Source: Chloroflexota bacterium (GTDB taxonomy: Bacteria > Chloroflexota > Dormibacteria > Dormibacterales > Dormibacteraceae). From it: DNA of 37,953 nucleotides. The notes below the pieces were generated by a model that worked only from the letters and a program-made list of their open reading frames with translations, did not search any database and was not told the origin of the DNA. Positions 16,159 through 27,347 of the stretch are shown here, one piece after another. The position numbers and the translations under genes are program-made. Where the stretch lies: contig VBHA01000067.1 of NCBI GenBank assembly GCA_005889495.1, positions 1-37,953 of the forward strand. Direction: 5' to 3'. The first letter of the stretch is position 1. Each line of letters begins with the position of its first letter.

Positions 16159-17094
16159 CTAGTCGCCGGGTGGCGGCCCCTCCGGCGTCTCCTCCTGCTC
16201 GGGAGGTTCGGCGAAACCCCAGTCACCGCTGCTCGCGCCCCACTCGACCGGAGGACCCCACTCGACCGGCGGTGCCGGCGTGGCCGCGGTGGGAGGAGTT
16301 GGCGGCGAGGACGCCGGCATCGCCTCGTCCCAGGCGGAGGCTTGTGGCCCGGGAGTGGGCGAGGTCGTAGGAGCGCCGAATCCCGCCGTGTAGTCAGGTC
16401 TCGTGGCCCGATGCACGACCGCCGCCGAGGGCATCGGCGCCAGGCGTCGCGGCCGGCGTATCACGCTGAACGCCCAGTAGGCGAGGGATAGCAGGAGCGC
16501 CCCGAAGCCGAAGATCGGCAGGAACACGAACGGTGGCCGCGAGATCACGTCGAAGCCACTCAGGTTGGTCGTGATCCGGGCCGGCGAGACGGCAAACGTC
16601 GTCGGTGTCTGGTCAGGCGATGCAGAGGGCAACGGCGACTCGGTCGGGCTGGACGAAGGCGATGGGGAGGCAGTGGACGCCTGGAGCGCGAAGTTCGCGC
16701 ACGGCTGCGGGGGCACGCTTGCGCACAGCCTGTGCACGCCGAGGGCGTCACCCGCGAACGGCTTGACCCGGGTGTTGAAGCTGCCGCCGCCGTCGGCCGT
16801 CGCCGAGCCGGCGACCTTGTTCGGCTGGTCCCAGTACAGGGTCACCGCCTCGTTCGGGAGGAACTGGCCGCCGCTGACGTTGATGACCGTGTTCGAGCCG
16901 CCGGCGGTCACATCGAGAGAGAGGAAGGCGTTGACGGGAGTGGGGGTGGGGCAGGAGACGCCGCTGCTCGGCTGGCACTGGGCGATGACCGGGTTGCGCG
17001 TGAGGGGTGAGACCACGGTCAGGGCTGCTGCGAGGGCGACTGCTCCGAATACGACCACGACCGGATAGAGACGAGGGGACCCCGACAAGCGCAT
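16159..17094 (-). CDS. Membrane-anchored protein with Pro/Ser-rich linker and cytoplasmic tail
   Basis: A 311-residue protein of unknown function. It has an N-terminal signal/anchor helix (VVVVFGAVALAAALTVVSPL), an extracytoplasmic beta-rich domain (about residues 45-145) with paired cysteines, a Ser/Pro linker (SPSPSSSPTESPLPSASP), a second membrane helix near residue 200 (FVFLPIFGFGALLLSLAYW) followed by basic IRRPRR, and a Pro-rich acidic tail with the directly repeated unit PPVEWG. The beta domain (LSLDVTAGGSNTVINVSGGQFLPNEAVTLYWDQ) resembles IPT/Ig-like extracellular folds. ATG 17094 is chosen since translation upstream would run antisense-like through the neighbouring gene region; the signal helix begins just after it. 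Confidence 0.68.
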   Translation of the reverse strand: MRLSGSPRLYPVVVVFGAVALAAALTVVSPLTRNPVIAQCQPSSGVSCPTPTPVNAFLSLDVTAGGSNTVINVSGGQFLPNEAVTLYWDQPNKVAGSATADGGGSFNTRVKPFAGDALGVHRLCASVPPQPCANFALQASTASPSPSSSPTESPLPSASPDQTPTTFAVSPARITTNLSGFDVISRPPFVFLPIFGFGALLLSLAYWAFSVIRRPRRLAPMPSAAVVHRATRPDYTAGFGAPTTSPTPGPQASAWDEAMPASSPPTPPTAATPAPPVEWGPPVEWGASSGDWGFAEPPEQEETPEGPPPGD

Positions 17095-17126
17095 TAAGCC
17101 CCGGAACGATAGCAGAGTCGGTTTTG

Positions 17127-17855
17127 TTACACCGGCGGCCATGGGATCGACCAGGCCGAGCTCGGATCTGGGAACTTCCATCCAGGGGCGAGGACGGCCC
17201 GAAAGCGCCGTTTGAGGACGCGCAGCTCGGCCTGGCTGATGAGGCCTTCCATCGTCTTGCCGACCGCCCCGCGCTCGAGCTCGAGGAGCACGCGCTCGAC
17301 GTCGCCGCAGGCATCCGGCGGCACAGGCCGGCCCGCGAAGTCCCAGATCACGGTCCGCAGCTTGGGGTCGACATGGAAGGTCAGGCCGTGGTCGATGACC
17401 CACACCTTGTCGTCGGCGTCGAAGAGGCAATGGCCGGATTTGCGGTCGGCGTTGTTGGTGAGGACGTCGAAGAGCGCGATCCGCATCCACGTCGGCGTGC
17501 GTCTCTTGTTCTCGCCGAGGAAGTGGCGGCCGTCGGCCTCGATGAAGAGCTGGAGCGCGCCGACGCCATGGGGCGCCTTGCGCCTCACCACCGTGGGCGG
17601 GATGGCCGGCCACCCCAACGCTTTGCTCAGCTCGTAGGCCGCGACTTCGCGCTGATACAGCGTCCCGGCCTCGAAATCCCACAGAGGCGACTCGCCCCTG
17701 GCCGGCTTGTAGACGGCCCGCAGGCCCGGCTTGGTGTCCGGGCCGACCTGCGCCAGGAACGTGTAGTTGGACGCGCCGTGCAAAAGGCCGAGGATCTTGA
17801 GGTCGGGGAGGTCGCGGAGCTCGCGCTCGGCCTCGTCAGAAGATGGGCCGGGCAC
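17127..17855 (-). CDS. SCO1664-family protein (TIGR03843-like, PI3K/HipA-type kinase fold)
   Basis: A 242-residue protein matching the SCO1664 family, which in actinobacteria is encoded beside a DUF3090 protein. Kinase-fold elements are visible: a Lys strand (RAVYKPARGESPLWDF), a catalytic-loop-like NNADRKSGHC and a metal-binding IDHGLTF (D-x-G). This makes an active phosphotransferase plausible, but the substrate is unknown. GTG 17855 starts 20 bases inside the end of the DUF3090 gene, so the pair is co-translated. The stop is TAA. Confidence 0.82.
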   Translation of the reverse strand: MPGPSSDEAERELRDLPDLKILGLLHGASNYTFLAQVGPDTKPGLRAVYKPARGESPLWDFEAGTLYQREVAAYELSKALGWPAIPPTVVRRKAPHGVGALQLFIEADGRHFLGENKRRTPTWMRIALFDVLTNNADRKSGHCLFDADDKVWVIDHGLTFHVDPKLRTVIWDFAGRPVPPDACGDVERVLLELERGAVGKTMEGLISQAELRVLKRRFRAVLAPGWKFPDPSSAWSIPWPPV

Positions 17856-18357
17856 CGTTCATGACCGGGCACGGATGACCGGAGGCGTCGATCGGCAGGC
17901 CGCAGCGTGGGCACAGCGGCCGGCCCGCGGAGAGCACGGACTCGGCCTGCCTGGAAAACGCGAGCACCTGGTCGTGGCTCAACCAGAAGCGGACGCTCGG
18001 CGCGTCGTCCGCTGGCGCTTCGGTCTGCTCTGCGGCGGCCGACTGGCTGGCGACGAGCACGAACATCCGGCGCGCCTCGTGGTAGCCGAGCCCCATCTCG
18101 CCGATCTGCCACTCGGGCTCGCCCGGAGGCTGGCCGGAATTGTTCACCGCCTCGGCCGCCTGCTCCGGCGTCTCGATCTGCTGGGCCTCCAGCATCTGGT
18201 GGAGCCTGACGATCAGGGCCTGGAGCTGCGACTTCTCGCATGCCAGTGTCAGGGTCCGGCCGGAGCCGGTGGCGAGGAGGAAGAAGCGGCGCTGGCCGGG
18301 CTCGCCCACGGCCGCGACGGCGATGCCGTCCACCGGGTCGAGCTCGTAGATCGCCAT
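17836..18357 (-). CDS. DUF3090 family protein (TIGR03847-like)
   Basis: A 173-residue protein with the DUF3090 pattern: GQRRFFLLATGSGRTLTLACEKSQLQAL near the start, WQIGEMGLGYHEARRMFVLVA in the middle, VRFWLSHDQVLAFSRQAE, and a C-terminal zinc-binding CPRCGLPIDASGHPCP. Its biochemical role is unknown; it is nearly always next to the SCO1664-family kinase-fold protein, as here. The start ATG is preceded on its strand by TAGTCT seven bases upstream, consistent with a leaderless message. It is divergent from dnaK with 109 bases between them. Confidence 0.87.
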   Translation of the reverse strand: MAIYELDPVDGIAVAAVGEPGQRRFFLLATGSGRTLTLACEKSQLQALIVRLHQMLEAQQIETPEQAAEAVNNSGQPPGEPEWQIGEMGLGYHEARRMFVLVASQSAAAEQTEAPADDAPSVRFWLSHDQVLAFSRQAESVLSAGRPLCPRCGLPIDASGHPCPVMNGARPIF

Positions 18358-18364
18358 CGGTTAA

Positions 18365-18370
18365 AGACTA
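18365..18370 (-). promoter_or_regulatory. Putative -10 hexamer for DUF3090 (TAGTCT)
   Basis: TAGTCT on the minus strand ends seven bases before the DUF3090 ATG and no Shine-Dalgarno lies between. It occupies part of the 109-base divergent gap with dnaK. I see neither a CIRCE nor a HAIR element in that gap. Confidence 0.3.
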
Positions 18371-18466
18371 GGCGTTGGCTTGGTTTTGCCTCCGGCGATG
18401 CGGGGAACAAGATCAAGGTATCCACTTACAGATCAAACCCATCCCACCGGGAGGAATAGCTGACAT

Positions 18467-20380
<1,914 letters not shown>

Positions 20381-20392
20381 CTAAGTACCCAG

Positions 20393-20428
20393 TAAGGGCT
20401 GCGCTTCCGGGCGCAGCCCTTATTTTTT
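20393..20428 (+). terminator. Intrinsic terminator after dnaK
   Basis: A perfect 12-base-pair stem (20393-20404 with 20411-20422), loop TTCCGG, is followed by TTTTTT. This is the clearest rho-independent terminator in the window and makes dnaK a single-gene unit. Confidence 0.93.
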
Positions 20429-21590
20429 GCCTGCGTTGCTCGAGCTCTTGCGGACCCGCACGCGGTTGTGGGCGGTCGCCGGTCTGTGGACCGGCCTGCT
20501 GCTGACGGCCTTCGACGCTTACGCCGCGGTCGTGACCTACGTCCCGCAGTTCCGGGTCCGCAACGATTTCCGCCTGGCCTACGGCGCGGCGCTCAACGCC
20601 TGGCAGCATGGCTACGGCCACCTCTACGACCTGGCGGGGCAGAAGGCGGCGGTGGAGGCCCTGGGTGCTTACTGGTCGCCCTTCCTGAACCCGCCGCCTC
20701 TGGCCTGGCTGGGCACTCTGTTCCTGGTCCTTCCGTTCGACGTCGCGATCGTGCTGTGGACCGCCCTCGTGATGGCCGCGGCGGTCTTTGCCTGGTGGCT
20801 GGTCGCGCCGGGTTCGCGCCTCAGCCGCGCCGCGCACCTGGCACTTTTCCTCGGACTGTTTCCGACGGCGTTTGGCCTGATGGTGGGGCAGCCGGTCGCC
20901 CTGGTGGCGGCGGCGGTGGCGGGGGCCTGGTGGCTGGCGGAGCGCAAGCGGCCGGCGCTGGCGGGCCTGGCTCTCAGCGCGGTCGCGATCAAACCCCAGC
21001 TCGCCCTCCTGGTGCCTCTGTGCTTGCTGGTGGCCGGGCACCGCCGGATGTTCTTCGCCTGGCTCGCCGCCTCGGCCGTGATGGCCGCGGTCGCGCTCGT
21101 GCTGCTCGGAGGCGAGGGTCTGCAGCGCTACCGGGATGCCCTGTCCCTGGCCGCGCAGTGGGAGCCCACGCGCCGGTACGCGATCGCGGGCCCGCTGGGC
21201 CTGGGTCTACAGGTCTATGTCGTCGAAGCGGTCGTGGCGGCGGTGGCCGTCGTGGCCGCCTGGCGCCACCGAGGTGGAGCCGCAGCCCGTCCGATCGCCA
21301 TCGGCATCGTGGGGTCGCTGCTGTTCACGCCGTATGTCGGCTTCCAGGACTTCGCGATGCTGGTGCTCGCCGGCTGGCTGATCATCCGCTCGGGAGCGAG
21401 CGCAATCCAGGTGGCGCTGATGGTCGTGGGCTACGCCCTGCTCGAGCTGGCGCTGGTGGTCCTGGCCGTGCCAATCCTGCTCGCGGAAGGGGCACTCTTG
21501 CTGTCGCTTGCATGGCCGGCCGCGCAGACGCCTGGCGTGGATCCGAAAAACCCGCGAGTGCCGGCACTCGGCGGTTTGGAGCGGTGCTGA
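20427..21590 (+). CDS. GT87-type (DUF2029) membrane glycosyltransferase
   Basis: A 387-residue protein with about ten membrane helices. The first extracytoplasmic loop has the pattern RNDFRLAYGAALNAWQHG...LYD and later SPFLNPPPLAWLGTLFLVLP, matching the catalytic-loop layout of the GT87/DUF2029 polyprenyl-phosphate mannosyltransferase-like (PimE-type) GT-C family. The donor is probably polyprenyl-phosphate-sugar and the acceptor a cell-envelope glycan or lipid, both inferred. The start is uncertain: TTG 20427 sits in the dnaK terminator T-run, so TTG 20436, three codons on, is more sensible. The last 15 codons contain a 16-base perfect palindrome. Confidence 0.78.
   Translation: MPALLELLRTRTRLWAVAGLWTGLLLTAFDAYAAVVTYVPQFRVRNDFRLAYGAALNAWQHGYGHLYDLAGQKAAVEALGAYWSPFLNPPPLAWLGTLFLVLPFDVAIVLWTALVMAAAVFAWWLVAPGSRLSRAAHLALFLGLFPTAFGLMVGQPVALVAAAVAGAWWLAERKRPALAGLALSAVAIKPQLALLVPLCLLVAGHRRMFFAWLAASAVMAAVALVLLGGEGLQRYRDALSLAAQWEPTRRYAIAGPLGLGLQVYVVEAVVAAVAVVAAWRHRGGAAARPIAIGIVGSLLFTPYVGFQDFAMLVLAGWLIIRSGASAIQVALMVVGYALLELALVVLAVPILLAEGALLLSLAWPAAQTPGVDPKNPRVPALGGLERC
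21555..21570. repeat. 16-base perfect palindrome in the GT87 gene 3' end
   Basis: Eight-base arms CGAGTGCC and GGCACTCG abut without a spacer. Flanking bases extend it to an imperfect stem of about 15 bases per arm. A GGCGGTTTGG decamer overlapping its right end recurs at 21740-21749, on the other side of the tRNA. Confidence 0.6.
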
Positions 21591-21638
21591 ACGCGCCGAG
21601 CGCCGGCAGTCGCGTGGAATCCACCGGGTCGCGGAGCG

Positions 21639-21711
21639 AGCCGACGGTGGGATTCGAACCCACGACCTGCCACTTACGAGGCGGCTGCTCTGCCAGCTGA
21701 GCTACGTCGGC
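21639..21711 (-). tRNA. tRNA-Thr (anticodon CGU)
   Basis: The minus strand folds as a complete cloverleaf of 73 bases: acceptor GCCGACG with CGTCGGC, D arm GCTC/GAGC, anticodon stem GCCGC/GTGGC (one G-U pair), anticodon loop CTCGTAA giving anticodon CGT (reads ACG, threonine), T arm GTGGG-TTCGAAT-CCCAC. The discriminator base is U and CCA is not encoded, so it must be added by the nucleotidyltransferase. The gene lies alone, antisense to the flanking plus-strand genes. Long antisense ORFs through it are artefacts. Confidence 0.95.
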
Positions 21712-21762
21712 GAATTTGAGAAAACCACCGCGATTTTTTGGCGGTTTGGCGAAGACACAGGC

Positions 21763-21768
21763 TAACAT
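21763..21768 (+). promoter_or_regulatory. Putative -10 hexamer for the GNAT gene (TAACAT)
   Basis: TAACAT lies nine bases before the ATG. The same hexamer precedes the HtrA-like gene and pyrG, which supports it as a genuine promoter element of this organism. Confidence 0.4.
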
Positions 21769-21777
21769 CGGACGGGG

Positions 21778-22266
21778 ATGCGAACGCTCGACGTGGAACG
21801 ACTCGTGGCGGGCGATTATGCCCTCATCAAGCCCCTCCTGGTCGACCTCCACCTTACCGAGCAGACCCACTACGAAGACCACCCTCAGCTGCCGCGCGAG
21901 GAGATCGAGCGCCACCTGGCGTCCGTCCCCTCGGCGTTTCGGGGCGAGAACGTCATCTATGTGGTGCGCGACGAGGTCGGGCTGGTCGTGGGCTTTTGCT
22001 GGATCGTCCTCTACGACCCCGGCACCGGGCTCGAGGGCGAGGTCGCGGAGCTCTACGTCGCCGAGGGTCACCGTGGCCAGGGAATCGGCGAGATGCTCGT
22101 CCGCCAGGCCGTCTGGCTCTTCACCGAGCGCCGCGTCACCCTGGCCTACGTCTGGACCCGGCCCGACAACGAAGCCGCGGTCAAGCTCTACCACACCGCG
22201 GGCTTCGAGCCGAACCGCCAGCTCGTCATGACCTGGTACCCGATCGACCCGGTCGCTAACAGCTAG
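21778..22266 (+). CDS. GNAT-family N-acetyltransferase
   Basis: A 162-residue acetyltransferase. The acetyl-CoA pyrophosphate-binding motif A is clear (VAELYVAEGHRGQGIGEMLV, with the R-G-x-G-I-G core), followed by motif B VKLYHTAGFEPNRQLVMTWYP. GNAT enzymes transfer acetyl from acetyl-CoA to an amine; the acceptor cannot be told from sequence. ATG 21778 gives the normal N-terminus. GGACGGGG before it is a poor ribosome-binding site and a TAACAT hexamer sits nine bases upstream. The stop is TAG. The HtrA-like gene follows after 23 bases. Confidence 0.88.
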   Translation: MRTLDVERLVAGDYALIKPLLVDLHLTEQTHYEDHPQLPREEIERHLASVPSAFRGENVIYVVRDEVGLVVGFCWIVLYDPGTGLEGEVAELYVAEGHRGQGIGEMLVRQAVWLFTERRVTLAYVWTRPDNEAAVKLYHTAGFEPNRQLVMTWYPIDPVANS

Positions 22267-22276
22267 CGTCGCTACC

Positions 22277-22282
22277 TAACAT
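22277..22282 (+). promoter_or_regulatory. Putative -10 hexamer for the HtrA-like gene (TAACAT)
   Basis: TAACAT is seven bases before ATG 22290 within the 23-base gap after the GNAT stop, with no ribosome-binding site. This fits leaderless transcription separate from the GNAT gene. Confidence 0.4.
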
Positions 22283-22289
22283 CAAGCCC

Positions 22290-23354
22290 ATGCGCCCCGC
22301 CTGGGGTCCGGTCTTTGCCGTTCTGGCCGGGCTCATCGTCACCGCCATGGTGGCCGCCGGCGTGACCCTCGCGATCCTCCACGTCCAGTCCCCTACGAAC
22401 CCGCAGCAGGTCAACCTGCGGCCTGGCGTCACCCTGATCCAGGACTCCGCCATCGTCCAGGCCGCCGCCAAGGGCCGCCCGGCGGTGGTCAGCGTCGTGA
22501 CCCAGCACCAGCCGACCGTCGTCCGAGGCTCCGGCTACCTGGCCACCAGCGACGGCTACATCGTGACCAGCATCAGCGTGGTGGCCGGCGCCAACGGCCT
22601 GACCGTGCTCGTGCCCGGCGACTCGACGTCGCACGCCGCGCGACTGGTCGACTACGACTGCCAGACGGGGGTGGCGGTGGTCAAGATCGACAAGGTCAGC
22701 GGCCTGCCGACCTTGGTCTTCGCCGACCCCACAGCCCTGGTTCAAGGCCAGGTCATCGTCGCCGTCGGCGGGCCGGTCGAGGGCGGCGCCGTCACGCCTG
22801 GCTACGTGAGCGCCATGCATCGCGTCCTGTCGGCCAGGGACCCCGTGAACCTCGGCCACACTCTCCAGTTCAGCGACGCCATCCAGACCAACGTGCCGAT
22901 CGACGACGGAACGTCTGGAGGGCCTTTGCTCAACGTGAACAGCCAGGTGATCGGCATCTCGATGGTCTCGCCATCCGAACCGGCGGGCTTTGGCCTCAAC
23001 GTGGCCGACGTCCAGGACGACGTGCAGCAGATCGTCTCCACGGGCCAGGTGGTTGTCGCCTCGTTGGGCGCGACCACCAGTGACATCACCCCGGAGAGCG
23101 CGGCGCTCGGCGGACTGCCGGAAGGCGCCCAGCTGCTCGCGCTGGACAAGGGCGGGCCGGCGTCGGCCGCCGGGCTCCAGTCAGGCGACGTGGTCACCCA
23201 GATCGACGACGTGAAGCTCGATTCCGCGCACCCGCTCTCGCTCCTCCTCCGCTCGCGCTTTCACGCCAGCCAGCGGGTGACCGTCACGTACACGCGCGGC
23301 GGCAGCTCGACCCAGGCCGAGCTGACGCTGACCGGCCGGCACCCAACCTGCTGA
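22290..23354 (+). CDS. HtrA-like membrane-anchored protein with PDZ domain, degenerate catalytic triad
   Basis: A 354-residue S1C (HtrA/DegS) architecture: N-terminal membrane anchor (residues 8-30), trypsin-like domain (about 50-245) and C-terminal PDZ domain (about 255-345). The fold landmarks align well, but the His of the usual TNxHVV is replaced (GYIVTSISVV, S96 at that place), and the Asp of TDLAVLK is Gly (TGVAVVK, G127). The nucleophile S209 in GTSGGPL is kept. With two of three triad residues missing it should be a pseudoprotease, perhaps a peptide-binding chaperone or sensor. Alternative His/Asp placement is conceivable but not visible. The stop overlaps the argS start (TGATG), so argS may be co-translated. 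Confidence 0.87.
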   Translation: MRPAWGPVFAVLAGLIVTAMVAAGVTLAILHVQSPTNPQQVNLRPGVTLIQDSAIVQAAAKGRPAVVSVVTQHQPTVVRGSGYLATSDGYIVTSISVVAGANGLTVLVPGDSTSHAARLVDYDCQTGVAVVKIDKVSGLPTLVFADPTALVQGQVIVAVGGPVEGGAVTPGYVSAMHRVLSARDPVNLGHTLQFSDAIQTNVPIDDGTSGGPLLNVNSQVIGISMVSPSEPAGFGLNVADVQDDVQQIVSTGQVVVASLGATTSDITPESAALGGLPEGAQLLALDKGGPASAAGLQSGDVVTQIDDVKLDSAHPLSLLLRSRFHASQRVTVTYTRGGSSTQAELTLTGRHPTC

Positions 23355-24973
23355 TGCTGCGCGAGACGATCCAGGCCGCACTCGTCGAGGCGGTGCGCGG
23401 ACTTGGGGTCGACGGCGAGATCCCGGACCTCGAGCTGGGGCGGGCGAAGGTGCCGGACCACGGCGACTACGCGAGCTCGGCCGGACTGAAGCTCGCGAGG
23501 GTGCTGCGACAGCCGCCGGGACAGATCGCCCAGCGCATCGCGGAAAGCGTGCACGTGCCCGACGGGGCGGCGGCGGCCACCGCGGTCGGGGGCTACGTCA
23601 ACTTCCGCTTCAGGGACGAGTGGCTGCAAGGCCTCGTGCATCGGGTGATCCCGGGGTACGGAGCCCGCGACATCGGCCGCGGCGAGCGGCTGCAGGTCGA
23701 GTTCGGAAGCGTCAACCCGACCGGGCCCTTGCACATCGGCCACGGCCGCGGCGTCACCCTCGGTGACTCGATCTGCCGGCTGCTCGAGTTCACGGGGCAC
23801 AAGGTCCAGCGCGAGTACTACGTCAACTCCGACAACACCCAGACGCGCCGCTTCGGCGCCTCGGTCTACGCCAGGCTGCACGGCCAGGAGCCGCCCGAGG
23901 GCGGCTACACAGGCGAATACGTCATCGAGCTGGCGGACATGGCGCGGCACGACCTGCCGGGCATCGAAAAGCTCTCGGAGGAAGAGGCCGAGCCGAAGGT
24001 GCGGATGTACGCCATCGACAAGATGGTGGAGCAGATCAGGGCCACGGTGGCACGCGTCAACGTCCGCTACGACGACTGGTACTACGAGAACAAGCTCTGG
24101 GACTCGGGCCTGCCACAGAAGGCTATCGACAGGCTCCGCGCGACGGGGAACATCAAGGAGCGCGAGGGCGCGCTCTGGTTCGGGGAGCCCGACGATGAAG
24201 ACGACGACCGTGTCGTGATCCGCGCGAACGGCCAGCCGACCTACTTCGCATCCGACCTCGGCTACCTGCTGAGCCGCTTCGAGCAGCGCGGCTTTCAGCG
24301 GGTGGTCGAGGTCTGGGCCGCCGACCACCACGGTTACGTGCCGCGCATGAAGTCGGCCGCGGCGGCGCTCGGGATCGACGCCACGAGGTTGGTGATCATC
24401 CTCCACCAGATGGTCAACCTCAAGGAAGGAAAGATGTCCAAGCGCGCGGGGCGCTTCGTGACCCTCGATGAGCTGATCGACCGTGTCGGCTCCGACGCGG
24501 TCCGCTACTTCTATCTTCTGCGCTCGCCCGACACGACGATCGAGTTCGACCTCGAGCTGGCGGCCACGCAGGGCAACGAGAACCCCGTCTACTACGCCCA
24601 GTACGCGCATGCCCGGCTGTCGAACGTCGAGGCGACCGCGCGCGAGCGCCATGGGGCGCTGCCGGAAACGGCCGACGTGTCACTGCTCGAGCAGCCCTGG
24701 GAGCTCGAAGTGGCCCGCCAGCTCGCGTTCTGGCCTGACGTCGTCGAGGATGCGACGCTTCTGCTGGAGCCGCACCGCATTCCTTATTACGTGCACGACC
24801 TGGCGACCGCGGTCCATCGCTTCTACCACGCGGGCAACTCGCAGGCGGAGCACCGCATCGTCGTCGACGATCTCGAATTGACCAGAGCCAGGCTGGAGCT
24901 GTGCCGCGCCGCACGTCACACTTTGAAGACCGCGCTCGACCTGATGGGGGTAAGCGCTCCCGAGAGGATGTAA
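23354..24973 (+). CDS. argS: Arginyl-tRNA synthetase
   Basis: A 539-residue class I aminoacyl-tRNA synthetase that charges tRNA-Arg. It has the N-terminal Add1 tRNA D-loop-binding domain, the HIGH motif at H127-I-G-H in NPTGPLHIGHGRG, the characteristic DNTQTRRF region, the KMSKS-type loop GKMSKRAGRFVTLDEL (K360), and the C-terminal DALR anticodon-binding domain beginning near NPVYYAQYAHARL and ending in VSAPERM, the canonical ArgRS ending. No deletion or odd residue is seen. ATG 23354 overlaps the upstream stop by one base. Confidence 0.97.
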   Translation: MLRETIQAALVEAVRGLGVDGEIPDLELGRAKVPDHGDYASSAGLKLARVLRQPPGQIAQRIAESVHVPDGAAAATAVGGYVNFRFRDEWLQGLVHRVIPGYGARDIGRGERLQVEFGSVNPTGPLHIGHGRGVTLGDSICRLLEFTGHKVQREYYVNSDNTQTRRFGASVYARLHGQEPPEGGYTGEYVIELADMARHDLPGIEKLSEEEAEPKVRMYAIDKMVEQIRATVARVNVRYDDWYYENKLWDSGLPQKAIDRLRATGNIKEREGALWFGEPDDEDDDRVVIRANGQPTYFASDLGYLLSRFEQRGFQRVVEVWAADHHGYVPRMKSAAAALGIDATRLVIILHQMVNLKEGKMSKRAGRFVTLDELIDRVGSDAVRYFYLLRSPDTTIEFDLELAATQGNENPVYYAQYAHARLSNVEATARERHGALPETADVSLLEQPWELEVARQLAFWPDVVEDATLLLEPHRIPYYVHDLATAVHRFYHAGNSQAEHRIVVDDLELTRARLELCRAARHTLKTALDLMGVSAPERM

Positions 24974-24986
24974 GGAGACAGACCCA

Positions 24987-27342
<2,356 letters not shown>

Positions 27343-27347
27343 AGCCG

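Noticed and set aside
16159-17682. A 507-codon protein starting at 17682 for the Pro-rich membrane protein
   Set aside because: The first 196 codons are antisense-like overlap with the SCO1664-family gene; the signal helix just after ATG 17094 gives the real start.
18358-18466. Possible CIRCE or HAIR operator upstream of dnaK
   Set aside because: Neither the TTAGCACTC/GAGTGCTAA nor the CTTGAGT/ACTCAAG pattern is present in the gap.
21382-22194. 270-codon minus-strand frame through the tRNA region
   Set aside because: It contains VAQLAEQPPRKWQVVGSNPT, the well-known artefact of translating the antisense strand of a tRNA.
23261-24652. 463-codon minus-strand frame opposite argS
   Set aside because: Low-complexity antisense reading of a conserved synthetase, with no domain.
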